Shown here: positions 55,189-64,000 of the stretch, piece by piece
How the letters are laid out: every line of letters starts with the position of its first letter
Position numbering within the stretch: the first letter of the stretch is position 1
Assembly (NCBI RefSeq): GCF_003610555.1
Contig: NZ_RAPQ01000008.1
Coordinates: forward strand, 2,368,620-2,432,619
DNA from: Marinifilum flexuosum
Lineage (GTDB): Bacteria > Bacteroidota > Bacteroidia > Bacteroidales > Marinifilaceae
Length of the DNA stretch: 64,000 bases
Reading direction: 5' to 3'
Translations under genes and position numbers: made by a program
The notes under the pieces: generated by a model
What the model was told of the DNA's origin: nothing
Seen by the model: the letters and a program-made list of their open reading frames with translations, nothing else
Database searches by the model: none

Positions 55189-55754
55189 AATGAAATTTTA
55201 TTTAAAAAAATTAATACTGAATTTGGGGTTTAGAGCATAATACTACGAACCCCTAATGCTAGTCAACAATTTCCCAAAGTAAGCAAAAATACCCTTTATA
55301 CTCTTTCAAACATATAAAGTGTGTCAGATATTCTTTAATTAAATTCCTGATCTTCTAAATCTCTTAATTGCAGAGAATGTAAAGTCGATTTATTGTTATT
55401 AGAGCACAGCAAGGATAGCCCCCAATTGTAGAGTTAAAAGGGTACTTTTCGAACGTTTGCTAACGGATGGCGCTATGTAACGTAGGCGCCTTAGTTGATT
55501 TATGTTTTAAATTTCATAAAAAGGAAAGGTAGCTATTTTAGAATTATATTTAATTACAACTATTCTAAAATGACTACCTTGCCGTTGCTCTTTAAAAACA
55601 CAAAACCTTTGAAAAACCGCTACTCGCCTATGTTATATGAGCGCATGTTATACGCTTTTATTTTAGTTGAACGAATCAACATTATCATTATTTAAACTGT
55701 GTTTATAATCGGATACAATGAGCATTTATTTTTGAATATCACTAATCATTGTTT
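55189..55754. other. intergenic region containing a 196-bp attC-like element
   Basis: The element spans 55460-55655. Outer arms tggcgctatgtaacgtaggcg and its partner (55625-55645) are inverted. An inner stem is formed by aggtagctattttagaat (55527-55544) and attctaaaatgactacct (55562-55579) with a 17-nt loop. The minus-strand ends are GCGTATAAC and the CATCCGTTAGC box. 55189-55459 has only AT-rich DNA, and an open frame at 55495-55695 is contained in the palindrome. Confidence 0.7.
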
Positions 55755-56465
55755 TTATTTTAAACAGTATGAAATTCTGGTTATACCTTTTTTAGATTTA
55801 ATTTTTCGAATGGTTATTTCTCCAATCTCCTTGGACGAATTAATATGAGTACCTCCACAGCCACAATATGGAAATCCAAAAAAGTTTACAATTCTAGCCG
55901 ATTTACCTTCTGGGGCCCAAACTCCTTGCTGCTTGGCTTCCTCTGGTGATAACATTTGCTTTTCAATAGCTAGGTTTTTATCAACCAATTCATTCACTTT
56001 TTCTTCTAGTCCAGGTATCAAAGAGGCAGACTCATCAATTACACCATTATATTCTACATATGAGCCATTTGGGAAGTGATAACCTTTAGTCGGTTTGATG
56101 TTGGTTAACCCCATTTCGAGAACGGCACAATCTAATAAATGACCAGCTGAATGTAATCTTGTATTTAACAAGCGTTGTTTTGCATCTACTTTTAAAATAA
56201 CATTCTCTTCTTGTTGAAACTCTCCTTGCTGAAATTCCCCAAAATGCCAAACTTGTCCATTTTCATCCATTCTGACACTTGTAACTAAGAATAGGTTATT
56301 TTCAAATGTTATACTACCAATATCAGTTGGTTGACCACCACCTTGAGGATAAAATATTGTTTGATCTAATATAACAGCCACACCTTTTTCATTAGTTATT
56401 ATCTTTTGAACAGTAGCACTTGACTCTAACAAATATGAGTCGTCTAAATAATTTAATTTTGTCAT
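55755..56465 (-). CDS. alanyl-tRNA editing protein, AlaX type
   Basis: A 236-aa free-standing editing domain. The zinc-binding pair HSAGH (HxxxH) and CGCGGTH (CxxxH) are both intact, with LYFPQGGGQPTD-like start (YPQGGGQPTDIG). It hydrolyses Ser or Gly mischarged onto tRNA-Ala. 42 bp downstream of the threonine aldolase, same strand and same cassette. Confidence 0.9.
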   Translation of the reverse strand: MTKLNYLDDSYLLESSATVQKIITNEKGVAVILDQTIFYPQGGGQPTDIGSITFENNLFLVTSVRMDENGQVWHFGEFQQGEFQQEENVILKVDAKQRLLNTRLHSAGHLLDCAVLEMGLTNIKPTKGYHFPNGSYVEYNGVIDESASLIPGLEEKVNELVDKNLAIEKQMLSPEEAKQQGVWAPEGKSARIVNFFGFPYCGCGGTHINSSKEIGEITIRKIKSKKGITRISYCLK

Positions 56466-56506
56466 ACTTACTTTATATTATATGATTAATCTTGGTTTTA
56501 ACTATA

Positions 56507-57556
56507 CTATGTGACACTTGTACAATAAAAGTTATTAAGGAGTTCTTTTATAAAAGAAACAAAGCTCAATATATCTTCTTTGCGTGTGTCGAATGTACAC
56601 ATCCACCTTACTTCAGATTTATCTTCATTCCACAGGTAAAAAGAATATTGTTTTTGCAATTCAGCAATAATTTTTTTTGGCACAATGGCAAATACGCTGT
56701 TAGTTTCTACTTTCTGGGTTATTTTAATGGATGGGATTTCAGCTAACTCATTGGCCAAGAATGAAGCCATTTGATTTGAATGTTTAGCATTTTCTAACCA
56801 CAAATCATTATTTAAGATGGCTTCAAATTGTGCTGAAATAAAGCGCATTTTAGAGTACAGTTGCATACCTTGCTTTCTAATGTATTGGAAGTTCTTTGAT
56901 AATTCAGAGTTTCGAAACAAGATTGCTTCACCAAACATCAACCCATTTTTAGTACCTCCAAAGGAAAGAACATCTACTCCCAAATCAAAAGAAGCCTGTT
57001 TAAGAGATTGGTTTAAACTAGCCGCCGCATTTGAAAGACGTGCACCATCCATATGTAAATACATATTGTTATCATGCGCCAATTTAGCAAGTTCTTTAAT
57101 TTCTTCTCCAGAATAAAGAACTCCTAATTCAGTCGGCTGTGTAATTGAAATCACTTTGGGTTGAGCATGGTGTTGATCACCTATGCCAACAATTTTTTGT
57201 TCTACTTGTCTCTTTGTAACTTTTCCATCTACAGTTTCAATAGGAAGTAATTTGCATCTGGTATAGTTTTCAGGAGCTCCACATTCATCAACATTAATAT
57301 GTGATGAATTAGCACATATTATGGAGTTAAAAGAATTTGTAATAGCTTTTAAGGCTAAAACGTTAGCTGCGGTACCATTAAATACAAAATATGTGGCAAT
57401 ATTATTACCAAAATGCTCTTTTATCTTAATAATTGCCCTTTTTGTATATTCGTCATTACCATAAGCAATGGAATGATCATTATTTGTTTGTGCAATAGTT
57501 TTTAATATTTCAGAATGAATGCCTGAATAGTTGTCACTTGCAAAAGATCTTTTCAT
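56507..57556 (-). CDS. low-specificity L-threonine aldolase-like PLP enzyme
   Basis: About 349 aa from ATG 57556 (MKRSFASDNYSGIH); an upstream in-frame ATG at 57610 would add 18 residues. FVFNGTAANVLALKA, HMDGARLSNAA and the PLP Lys in SFGGTKNGLMFGEA match the threonine aldolase family. Cleaves L-threonine or allo-threonine to glycine and acetaldehyde. Confidence 0.88.
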   Translation of the reverse strand: MKRSFASDNYSGIHSEILKTIAQTNNDHSIAYGNDEYTKRAIIKIKEHFGNNIATYFVFNGTAANVLALKAITNSFNSIICANSSHINVDECGAPENYTRCKLLPIETVDGKVTKRQVEQKIVGIGDQHHAQPKVISITQPTELGVLYSGEEIKELAKLAHDNNMYLHMDGARLSNAAASLNQSLKQASFDLGVDVLSFGGTKNGLMFGEAILFRNSELSKNFQYIRKQGMQLYSKMRFISAQFEAILNNDLWLENAKHSNQMASFLANELAEIPSIKITQKVETNSVFAIVPKKIIAELQKQYSFYLWNEDKSEVRWMCTFDTRKEDILSFVSFIKELLNNFYCTSVT

Positions 57557-57684
57557 TTTTAAATACTTTATTAAATTCTTTTCAAAATTAGAATATAGTA
57601 TAGAGTGCAAGAAATAGAATTAATGGATTTAATGTGTCCTTTTCGTGAAATTGTTTTTATTTTGCAATAAAATTCAAAAGATGT

Positions 57685-58107
57685 ATGGTGGATCAAATAG
57701 ATAAGGAAATAATTAAGATTTTGGAATTTAACTCCAGACTTTCTTTTGCTGAAATAGGTAGGAAAGTAAATTTATCAACTTCTACTGTTAGGGAACGAGT
57801 GATCAGGCTTGAAGAGACAGGAGTTATTGAAGCATATACAACTGTAATTAATTATAAAAAACTTGATAACGAAATTGAGGCTTTAATTTTATTTAAGGCA
57901 CATAGAGGGAAACTTAAATCATTCACTAAGAATGTTGTTAATTATAAGGAGATTAAAGAGGTTCGAAGTGTTATGGGAGAATATAATCTATACATGAAGG
58001 CTTTTTTTAAGGACGTAGAACATATGCAATCCTTTTTATATTCATTATTGCCTTTTGGGGACACGGTAACCATGATCGCATCTAAAATCAACTTAAATCT
58101 TTTATAA
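57685..58107 (+). CDS. Lrp/AsnC-family regulator
   Basis: A 140-aa regulator: N-terminal HTH (MVDQIDKEIIKILEFNSRLSFAEIGRKVNLSTSTVRERVIRLEETGVI) and a C-terminal RAM domain. Divergent from the aldolase by 128 bp, so it probably controls the aldolase-AlaX pair in response to an amino acid. It runs against the direction of every other gene in the array. Confidence 0.92.
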   Translation: MVDQIDKEIIKILEFNSRLSFAEIGRKVNLSTSTVRERVIRLEETGVIEAYTTVINYKKLDNEIEALILFKAHRGKLKSFTKNVVNYKEIKEVRSVMGEYNLYMKAFFKDVEHMQSFLYSLLPFGDTVTMIASKINLNLL

Positions 58108-58133
58108 GAAATAGGCGAGACGTTAGTCGAATT

Positions 58134-58320
58134 GCGTATAACGGTCTTGCTAAGTTTCGTGGGCGATTTAAAGAACCAACCTTTCAAACCGCACAAAAGC
58201 AAGCCGCTTAAATTTGTTTATATTTTTTAGCAAACCAATTTTGGTAGCTTGCTGGTGTTTCCTAAATGAGCTAACTCTCAAGCGACTCGCCACCGCCCAT
58301 GAAATTTAGCTTTTGTGCCT
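58134..58320 (-). other. left part of an attC-like element split by an IS
   Basis: gcgtataac at 58134-58142, then an imperfect inverted region (ttgctaagtttcgtgggcga and tcgccaccgcccatgaaatttagc are inverted partners). The other end (gttaggtac at 60057-60065) is displaced by the IS at 58321-60046. Confidence 0.6.
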
Positions 58321-58405
58321 GTTGCACAACTCTTGATAACTTGTTCATAAATCTAACAATAAAAACTTTACTTAGCAATAATAATGGCTTAACTTGAAAA
58401 TAAAA

Positions 58406-59932
58406 ATGCAAGGAAAGAAGCTTTATCAAGAGAAGTTGTTTTCCAGCTTTCAGCTCTCCAATCGAGTTCCGGAGAATAACTTCTATCGCCGATTAAAAGA
58501 GACTTTAAACTTATCCTTCCTTTACAAAAAAACACAATCTTACTATGGGAATTGCGGACAAAAAAGCATTGATCCTGTTGTTTTTTACAAATTGTGTTTG
58601 GTTGGTTACTTAGAAAATATCATTAGCGACAGAAAATTAATTGAGCATTGTTCCATGCGCTTGGATATTCTGTTTTTTCTGGGATTTGATATCGATGAGC
58701 AATTGCCTTGGCACAGTACATTAAGTCGTACCAGGCAATTGTTTCCTGAAAAGATATTTGAAGAGGTTTTTACGCATATTTTAAGCATGTGTGTAGACAA
58801 GGGAATGGTTGCCGGTCATACCCAGGCTATGGATTCTGCACCAATAAAAGCCAATGCCAGTATGGATAGCTTGGAACTGAAAGTTCCTGAAGAGCAACTG
58901 GAGGCCTATCTTCAAAAAGCTCGTTACCAGAGTAGGGAAGACAGGAAGCCTAAAAAGAATAAGGCTTCTTACGATCAGCAAATCATAACAGCCGATAAAA
59001 GAGAACTGCAAGAGATAAAATCTCGCAACCGAAACTGGCAAAGGAATCAGGATCAACGTCCGGGAGCTGCCAACAAAGGTGCCAAGTACACCAGTAACAA
59101 GACCCATTACAGTCCAACCGATCCCGATGCCAGAATCAGTGTAAAGCCTGGCAAAGCCAGAAAACTGAATTACCTAAACAATATCAGTGTTGATACAGCC
59201 AATCATGTAATAACAGATGTAAAAGCTTACCATGCCGATAAAAAAGACAATCAATACCTGCAGGATGCCACCAAGCGATTAAAACACAGACTGAAAAAAC
59301 AAGGCCTTTTGTTTACCAACCTGTTAGCTGATGCTGGCTACAGCAGCGGAGAGAACTATGCTTTTCTGGAAAAGGAAAACATTATCAGCTACATTCCTCC
59401 ACATGGGACATATAAGGGCGGTCCCGAAGGATTTACATTTTGCAAGGAAGAAAATTATTGGCTTTGTCCCAGGGGAAAGAAAGTTACTTTTCGAAAGCGG
59501 AAAATGGTAACCAACTCTTTGCAGGATCATTACTTAACCAAACGAAGCGATTGTAAAAATTGCCCTATCAAGAAAAAATGCCTGGGCAAAAGCCATGAAA
59601 AACGCATCGCAATAACCGTTTACGTTGAGCAGTATCAACGCAATAACAAAAGAGTGCGGAGCAAGTTCGGTAAATACATGAAAGGCAAACGGCAATCAAC
59701 AGTCGAGCCTGTTTTCGGAACCTTAACCCAGTTTATGGGACTTCGCAAAATCAACACCATTGGAATTGCTCAGGCCAACAAGGTAATGCACATGTCTGCT
59801 ACGGCCTACAATCTAAAAAAACTAATGAAATTCATGAGCAAAACAGCTGAAACAATGACCAGACAGGCCATTGTCTTATTTTCTTCTTTGAGAAGTTATC
59901 TTGACTCTCTTGAGCTTGTTTTAAGGTCTTGA
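58406..59932 (+). CDS. IS1182-family transposase
   Basis: About 508 aa from ATG 58406 (MQGKKLYQEKLFSS). N-terminal DUF772 domain (SIDPVVFYKLCLVGYLENIISDRKLIEHCSMRLDIL), DDE Asp in QAMDSAPIKANAS, LLADAGYSSGENYAFLEK second Asp, and C-terminal STVEPVFGTLTQFMGLRK Glu. Zinc-ribbon-like SDCKNCPIKKKCLGKSHEK. Complete. Confidence 0.94.
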   Translation: MQGKKLYQEKLFSSFQLSNRVPENNFYRRLKETLNLSFLYKKTQSYYGNCGQKSIDPVVFYKLCLVGYLENIISDRKLIEHCSMRLDILFFLGFDIDEQLPWHSTLSRTRQLFPEKIFEEVFTHILSMCVDKGMVAGHTQAMDSAPIKANASMDSLELKVPEEQLEAYLQKARYQSREDRKPKKNKASYDQQIITADKRELQEIKSRNRNWQRNQDQRPGAANKGAKYTSNKTHYSPTDPDARISVKPGKARKLNYLNNISVDTANHVITDVKAYHADKKDNQYLQDATKRLKHRLKKQGLLFTNLLADAGYSSGENYAFLEKENIISYIPPHGTYKGGPEGFTFCKEENYWLCPRGKKVTFRKRKMVTNSLQDHYLTKRSDCKNCPIKKKCLGKSHEKRIAITVYVEQYQRNNKRVRSKFGKYMKGKRQSTVEPVFGTLTQFMGLRKINTIGIAQANKVMHMSATAYNLKKLMKFMSKTAETMTRQAIVLFSSLRSYLDSLELVLRS

Positions 59933-59967
59933 AAATTTAAAACACAAACAAAACCAACTGTAAAAAC

Positions 59968-60010
59968 AAAGCCTTAAAAGCTTGTGAACTCACATACTTT
60001 TAAGGCTTTT
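59968..60010 (+). terminator. terminator inside the IS
   Basis: Arms aaagccttaaaag / cttttaaggcttt around a 17-nt loop. It lies just after the transposase gene. Confidence 0.75.
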
Positions 60011-60073
60011 ATCTTATTTTTTTGAAATATTACTTGGTTGTGCAACGGTTACTTTTGTTAGGTACTGGCTTTT

Positions 60074-60991
60074 TTACAGTTCCTTTTCTAATAAAATTTC
60101 ATTACTACTATTAAGTAGCTTTGCCGTTTTTGTTTTTTCATCAAAAAATGCATGGAAAATGCTATCATCTTTCATAGTATAATAATTTTTTCTCTTTAAA
60201 TATGGTACACATATTAAAGTACTTCCATAGTATTGGAGATTAGTTGTGTCATATTTATATGAAATAATCAGTTGTTCAAATAAATCACTCAGGTTTTTTG
60301 CTTTATAGGCCGTGTACGAAAATTGATATTTTTCTGATTTGATGTTGTCTCCTGAAATATCTACATCAAAATTTCTTATACAATTTATCCTTTTTCTAAT
60401 ATGTAAATTTTCACCTTTAATATTCTTCTCTTCAGTCGCTTCATTGTTTATAAAAACAATCATTTCATCTCCTTTACTTTTTGTGTATATATCTGTAGAT
60501 GTAAAACTAAACTCTATTAAATCACTAGAAACAATCTTGCTTTTAGAATAAAGCTTGCTAAATAAGAATGACGAATATTCAAATGGTGGAATATGAGTAT
60601 ATTTTCTCTTAATATTTATCATTGTATTATGTCTAAGCTCTGAAATAGAATCCAATTTGTAGAGCTTCAATGTATACTCTGGGTACGTATAAGTTACTTG
60701 AAGAGATGAAACAGATTCATCACCATTGTTTATTATTGAAAAAGGAATAGCCCCCATGTATATTTGTTTTGAGTTATAAGGAAGTCCCACAACAATATTA
60801 TTAATTGTGTCTGATTTAATTTTCCATAAACCAAGAGCTAAATCAATTTCTGCTTTCTTAAATACACCAGATTTCTCAGCAATATTATAAGATGTTTTTG
60901 ATGCTTTATTGCCTATATGGTAACTAGCGAAAATCGTAAGAATTGCTATTATTAAAGTAAGAACAGAATATGTGGTCTTTTTAGATTGCAT
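60074..60991 (-). CDS. membrane-anchored protein of unknown function
   Basis: A 305-aa protein with one N-terminal helix (about 9-29) and no other obvious membrane span. The rest is beta-rich and contains no motif I recognise. Its cassette begins at about 61057 and its 3' core is at 60057-60065, adjacent to the IS. Confidence 0.75.
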   Translation of the reverse strand: MQSKKTTYSVLTLIIAILTIFASYHIGNKASKTSYNIAEKSGVFKKAEIDLALGLWKIKSDTINNIVVGLPYNSKQIYMGAIPFSIINNGDESVSSLQVTYTYPEYTLKLYKLDSISELRHNTMINIKRKYTHIPPFEYSSFLFSKLYSKSKIVSSDLIEFSFTSTDIYTKSKGDEMIVFINNEATEEKNIKGENLHIRKRINCIRNFDVDISGDNIKSEKYQFSYTAYKAKNLSDLFEQLIISYKYDTTNLQYYGSTLICVPYLKRKNYYTMKDDSIFHAFFDEKTKTAKLLNSSNEILLEKEL

Positions 60992-61049
60992 CTTTATTTA
61001 TCTAAGAATTTTATTTTGTGATAAATTGTTCATATCAGGTTTCAAGCTT

Positions 61050-61184
61050 GTACCTAACGGATGGCTATATGAATAGTTTGGCATTTCATAGCTCTTTCGT
61101 ATCAGTTTGCGACTAACTTACTTAAAAGCTAAAACCTTTGCAAACCACTGACCGCCAAATTATTTATTATAGCGTGTTGTGCCC
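61050..61184 (-). other. attC-like element after the S8 protease cassette
   Basis: 135-bp imperfect palindrome. Arms gctatatgaatagtttggc (61064-61082) and gccaaattatttattatagc (61154-61173) are inverted partners. Minus-strand ends are GGGCACAAC and CCATCCGTTAGGTAC, the latter shared in part with the element at 55460-55655. Confidence 0.7.
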
Positions 61185-61192
61185 TGTTATTA

Positions 61193-63886
61193 CTAGTAAA
61201 GACTAATATTTGTTCTTGGTAAAGCAGGAGAGGCTGGAGTAAACCCCTTAGGAATTGTCCAATTAAAAGTTGAAAACCAATTATTAAAAGTATTTTTATC
61301 CTTTAGTTCTATTAATGATTTAGGTACACCTCCAGCTCCTAACTTGTTATTATCCCTTAAAAAATATGAATTAGTAATTGAAGTAGGAATAGGTGGAATT
61401 TGAGAATTAGTACACTTGTACTTCCATTTTTGATAATCTCCACCAATGTTGTATATAATATCATCATTCTTTACGCCAATTAGACCACCTAAATCTTTAT
61501 CTCCAACCACATGACATAATGAATAGGAATTATCAACAGATGCATTGCTTATTTCACCAACTAATCCACCACCTGTATTTGAAGAATAAACCCTCCCCTC
61601 AGTGTAAGAATTTTTAATACTTGACATGCATTGTAATGATCCAACTAAACCTCCTGTTTTGAAATTACTTTTAATTTTCACAAAGGAATAAGCTTCATTT
61701 ATTTCACAATCGCCAGAAAGCTCACCAGAAATACCTCCAGAGATATCTCCTATCAAATCTACACGCGTATGACAGCGTTTGATCTTAGCCCCTCTTGAAC
61801 ATTTACCAGATACACCTCCAACAAAACTATTTGCTAATAATTGTCCTTCATAGTAACCGTTATATACCCATCCTCCTTTTAGATCTCCTACCAAACCACC
61901 AACATTTCGATTACCTTTAACGACCCCTGTTACTTGTACATTATTAATTCCCCCCTCACATATAGCAGCAATTGAACCTACATTACCTTTTCCTTGAAGA
62001 TAAACTCCTTCCATTTTTAAATTGATTACACGTCCCTGCTTACCAATATGTTTTATTAACCCAATTTCCTTTTCACTTTTCAATGAGAAGCCAAATATGG
62101 TATAGCCATCACCCCAAATTATGCCATTAAAAGGAATGTTTGAATTAAACCCAATCATATTAGTTTCTGAAGAAAGATTACCATGCCATACAAGATTTTT
62201 CACAAGTCTAAAATGTTTATTCATATCAACTTTTCTAATGTTTAATAGTTGCTCAATTGTACAAATTTCATAAGCAGTTTCATATGAATCTCCGTCTATG
62301 CCTTCATCTCCATAATTAGCATATGGATATCTATTACAACGAGGTTGACCTGAAACTAATTCATTACAAAAATCAGCTGTAACTTTTGGTTGATAAATCG
62401 CTCTATATATATTTAGTCTTCTACTTTGAGGAACTTTATTGTGTAGTGAACTTACAATATCAGCAGAGTTTAGTATTCTTAACCTTAATTCGTTTGGACT
62501 TTCATCCCAGTATATTCCTTTTAATAACGCAAAGGTTGCAGTCACTTGAGGGCAAGCCATGGAGGTGCCACTCATCAACTTAAAGCCACCTCCTGGGATA
62601 GTTGAGTATATATCAGTCCCAGGAGCAGCTATATCTATCACAGCATAATTCCAAGATGAATTATAACCTTGATAATTTGAAAAACTTGATAATTCGTCAA
62701 AACAATTAGTTGATGCAACAGTATTTACGAAAACAAAAGATGCTGGATAGTATGGTATTTCATATATATCTATTGCATCATTTCCTGCTGCAGCAACTAA
62801 TACGATCTTATTTGTATAATAGGCAGATTTAACAGCATCATATAAAATATCAGATTTATCATATCCCCCAAATGACATGTTAATTATATCTACTTTTTTT
62901 TCTATACAATAATTAATTGCTTTAGTAATATTAAAAGTACTACCAATGCTACCATTTGTATACTTCGCAACAAGAAGCTTTGAGTTTGCTGAAATCCCAA
63001 CAGGACAACCATGCCTATTCTCTTTAGAGCAAATTATTCCGGCTATATGAGTTCCATGTCCATTATAATCATAGACTGAATTATTATTTGATTGAAAATT
63101 CCAACCAAATACATCATCAACATACCCATTCCCATCATCATCAATGTTATTACCTTCAATTTCTTGCTTATTAATCCATATATTATCTTTTAGTGATGGG
63201 TGATTTATGTCAATACCACAATCAATTACAGCAACAATAACTTCTTTTAGTTTTTTTGGGTCACATCTAGACAAAACCTCTATACCATCAATATCTGCGT
63301 CAATTTTACTATTAAGAACGGTAGTGCCTGAATTATATAAATACCACTGCTTAGGTGAATAGTTTACTAAGTATTGATTGGTTTCTTGTGTTACTATATA
63401 ATTTGGCTCAACAATATCAAATAAATTAAGGCTTTTCAATTCTTTAATTACCTCATGATGATTAACTACACGACTATTTGCTATTCTTAATCTGAATATT
63501 TTTGTTTTTGGTATGCTATCAATAATACTGATCTCATTGTTATAGAATTTTTTTTCATCTATAATATTTCTAAAATCAATTAATTTAAATTCACTTCTCA
63601 ATTTCACAATCACTTCGTTGGCAATTTGTATTGATTTTCGGGGTATAATTTGGTTGTTTATTAAAGTGTCTTTGTTCTGTATTAATATTCTACTGGAATC
63701 TGAATTAAATTTAATAATCCAACTACTTTTCAATGATGAATCCATTTTGATCTCAGAAATATTATGACTAGGAAATTTGCTAGCTACAAACTTTCGCATA
63801 TTAGTTTCATCATTTGACAAATTATTGCAGCCAATTAACAAAAAAATAAAGGCTATCATTATAAAATTTATCCATTTCATGTTCAT
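61193..63886 (-). CDS. subtilisin-like (S8) lipoprotein protease with GLUG repeats
   Basis: About 897 aa. Lipoprotein signal MKWINFIMIAFIFLLIGC, an N-terminal propeptide-like region (about 30-175), then a peptidase S8 domain. Catalytic Asp in AVIDCGIDINHP (about 222), His in GHGTHIAG (about 277) and Ser in GTSMACPQ (about 441). The Asp motif is D-C-G in place of the usual D-S/T-G. The C-terminal third has about six GLUG-type repeats (GGLVGDL, GGVSGKC, GGISGEL, GGLVGSL, GGGLVGEIS, GGLIGVK) that form a beta-solenoid as in adhesins. ATG 63886 is chosen; an earlier in-frame TTG falls in the 5' attC core. Surface proteolysis is likely. Confidence 0.9.
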   Translation of the reverse strand: MNMKWINFIMIAFIFLLIGCNNLSNDETNMRKFVASKFPSHNISEIKMDSSLKSSWIIKFNSDSSRILIQNKDTLINNQIIPRKSIQIANEVIVKLRSEFKLIDFRNIIDEKKFYNNEISIIDSIPKTKIFRLRIANSRVVNHHEVIKELKSLNLFDIVEPNYIVTQETNQYLVNYSPKQWYLYNSGTTVLNSKIDADIDGIEVLSRCDPKKLKEVIVAVIDCGIDINHPSLKDNIWINKQEIEGNNIDDDGNGYVDDVFGWNFQSNNNSVYDYNGHGTHIAGIICSKENRHGCPVGISANSKLLVAKYTNGSIGSTFNITKAINYCIEKKVDIINMSFGGYDKSDILYDAVKSAYYTNKIVLVAAAGNDAIDIYEIPYYPASFVFVNTVASTNCFDELSSFSNYQGYNSSWNYAVIDIAAPGTDIYSTIPGGGFKLMSGTSMACPQVTATFALLKGIYWDESPNELRLRILNSADIVSSLHNKVPQSRRLNIYRAIYQPKVTADFCNELVSGQPRCNRYPYANYGDEGIDGDSYETAYEICTIEQLLNIRKVDMNKHFRLVKNLVWHGNLSSETNMIGFNSNIPFNGIIWGDGYTIFGFSLKSEKEIGLIKHIGKQGRVINLKMEGVYLQGKGNVGSIAAICEGGINNVQVTGVVKGNRNVGGLVGDLKGGWVYNGYYEGQLLANSFVGGVSGKCSRGAKIKRCHTRVDLIGDISGGISGELSGDCEINEAYSFVKIKSNFKTGGLVGSLQCMSSIKNSYTEGRVYSSNTGGGLVGEISNASVDNSYSLCHVVGDKDLGGLIGVKNDDIIYNIGGDYQKWKYKCTNSQIPPIPTSITNSYFLRDNNKLGAGGVPKSLIELKDKNTFNNWFSTFNWTIPKGFTPASPALPRTNISLY

Positions 63887-64000
63887 ATTTTTTATAATTG
63901 GGCACAACGTAAAAGTGTTTTATCCTTTCGTTTGATAAAATTAACAAAACATTATTAAGAGAGTTGAATTTTCTTCGCAGAATAATTCCAAATAAAGGAT

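Larger units (their letters stand above)
58321..60046 (+). mobile_element. IS1182-family insertion sequence
   Basis: The ends are gttgcacaac (58321-58330) and gttgtgcaac (60037-60046), a 10-bp perfect terminal inverted repeat. It holds one transposase gene with its terminator. No clear target-site duplication is visible. It interrupts the attC of the cassette that carries the 305-aa gene at 60074-60991. Confidence 0.85.
53872..63908 (-). mobile_element. integrase-less cassette array (attC-type sites)
   Basis: Gene blocks here are bounded by boxes that pair across each block on the minus strand. The 5' box GTTGTAA (54498-54492) pairs with TTACAAC (53878-53872). GTTAGC (55465-55460) pairs with GCTAAC (54645-54640). 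GTTATACGC (58142-58134) pairs with GCGTATAAC (55655-55647). GTTAGGTAC (61058-61050) pairs with GTACCTAAC (60065-60057). GTTGTGCCC (63908-63900) pairs with GGGCACAAC (61184-61176). The DNA between consecutive boxes is a long imperfect palindrome. Such pairing between a cassette's 5' end and its own 3' core is how attC-bounded integron cassettes are built. No integrase gene is in the window. Confidence 0.72.

Noticed and set aside
55495..55695. 66-aa open frame
   Set aside because: It is contained in the 196-bp attC-like palindrome and shows no family or composition typical of a gene.

Overview
The window looks like a chromosomal segment of an AT-rich, marine or anaerobic Bacteroidota, probably of the Marinilabiliales/Marinifilaceae type. 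This is inferred from lipoprotein signals with sparse Shine-Dalgarno sequences, promoter-like TTG / TAnnTTT boxes, TPR- and LytS-type kinases, a fused GshF, class I fumarase and large FtsX permeases. No rRNA, tRNA or CRISPR array was recognised.

Layout. (1) 0-3.3 kb: the 5' part of a TPR histidine kinase, preceded by four small genes that share an acidic C-terminal 'core'. Three are 39-40 aa peptides with a double-glycine leader; the fourth carries the same core on an unrelated 94-residue N-terminus. (2) 3.4-12 kb: a GprA/YghZ aldo-keto reductase, then a complete phosphate-starvation operon on the minus strand (pstS-pstC-pstA-pstB-phoU-response regulator-histidine kinase) with a candidate 11-bp-period regulator site upstream of pstS. 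(3) 12.2-19.2 kb: sirtuin, a 41-bp-period repeat array, fabG, a secreted SSDYE-repeat protein, and a LytS kinase, a degenerate LytS-like protein and a LytTR regulator. (4) 19.2-33 kb: a DUF3179 lipoprotein/outer-membrane locus, a nickel superoxide dismutase with a Sec signal, Crp regulator, anti-sigma-like lipoprotein, ATP-grasp protein, sfsA, YkgJ-like protein, MFS, DoxX, MATE and gshF. (5) 33-41 kb: FtsX permease, fumarase, arfB, an orphan TrpB, an SDR. (6) 41.2-46.1 kb: an ORP/NifX/MinD-type iron-sulfur cluster (DUF134, two NifX-like proteins, a DUF5320-like peptide, DUF89, two ferredoxin-MinD ATPases), then a thioesterase and a DUF4405 membrane protein. (7) 46.2-53.7 kb: SulP, ThrE, an NTF2-like protein, TauE and YeiH-type sulfur anion transporters, LysR regulator, esterase.

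(8) 53.8-64 kb: genes bounded by long imperfect palindromes whose terminal 6-9 bp boxes pair across each gene block. This is the signature of an attC-type cassette array; no integrase is in view. Cassettes hold a GNAT, a GreA/GreB factor, a three-gene block (AlaX editing protein, threonine aldolase, opposing Lrp regulator), an orphan membrane protein whose attC is split by an IS1182-family element, and a large subtilisin-like lipoprotein with GLUG repeats.

The most novel items are the double-glycine peptide family with its swapped core, the integrase-less cassette array, the Ni-SOD whose active N-terminal His would be produced by signal peptidase, the degenerate LytS partner, and the ORP-like cluster.
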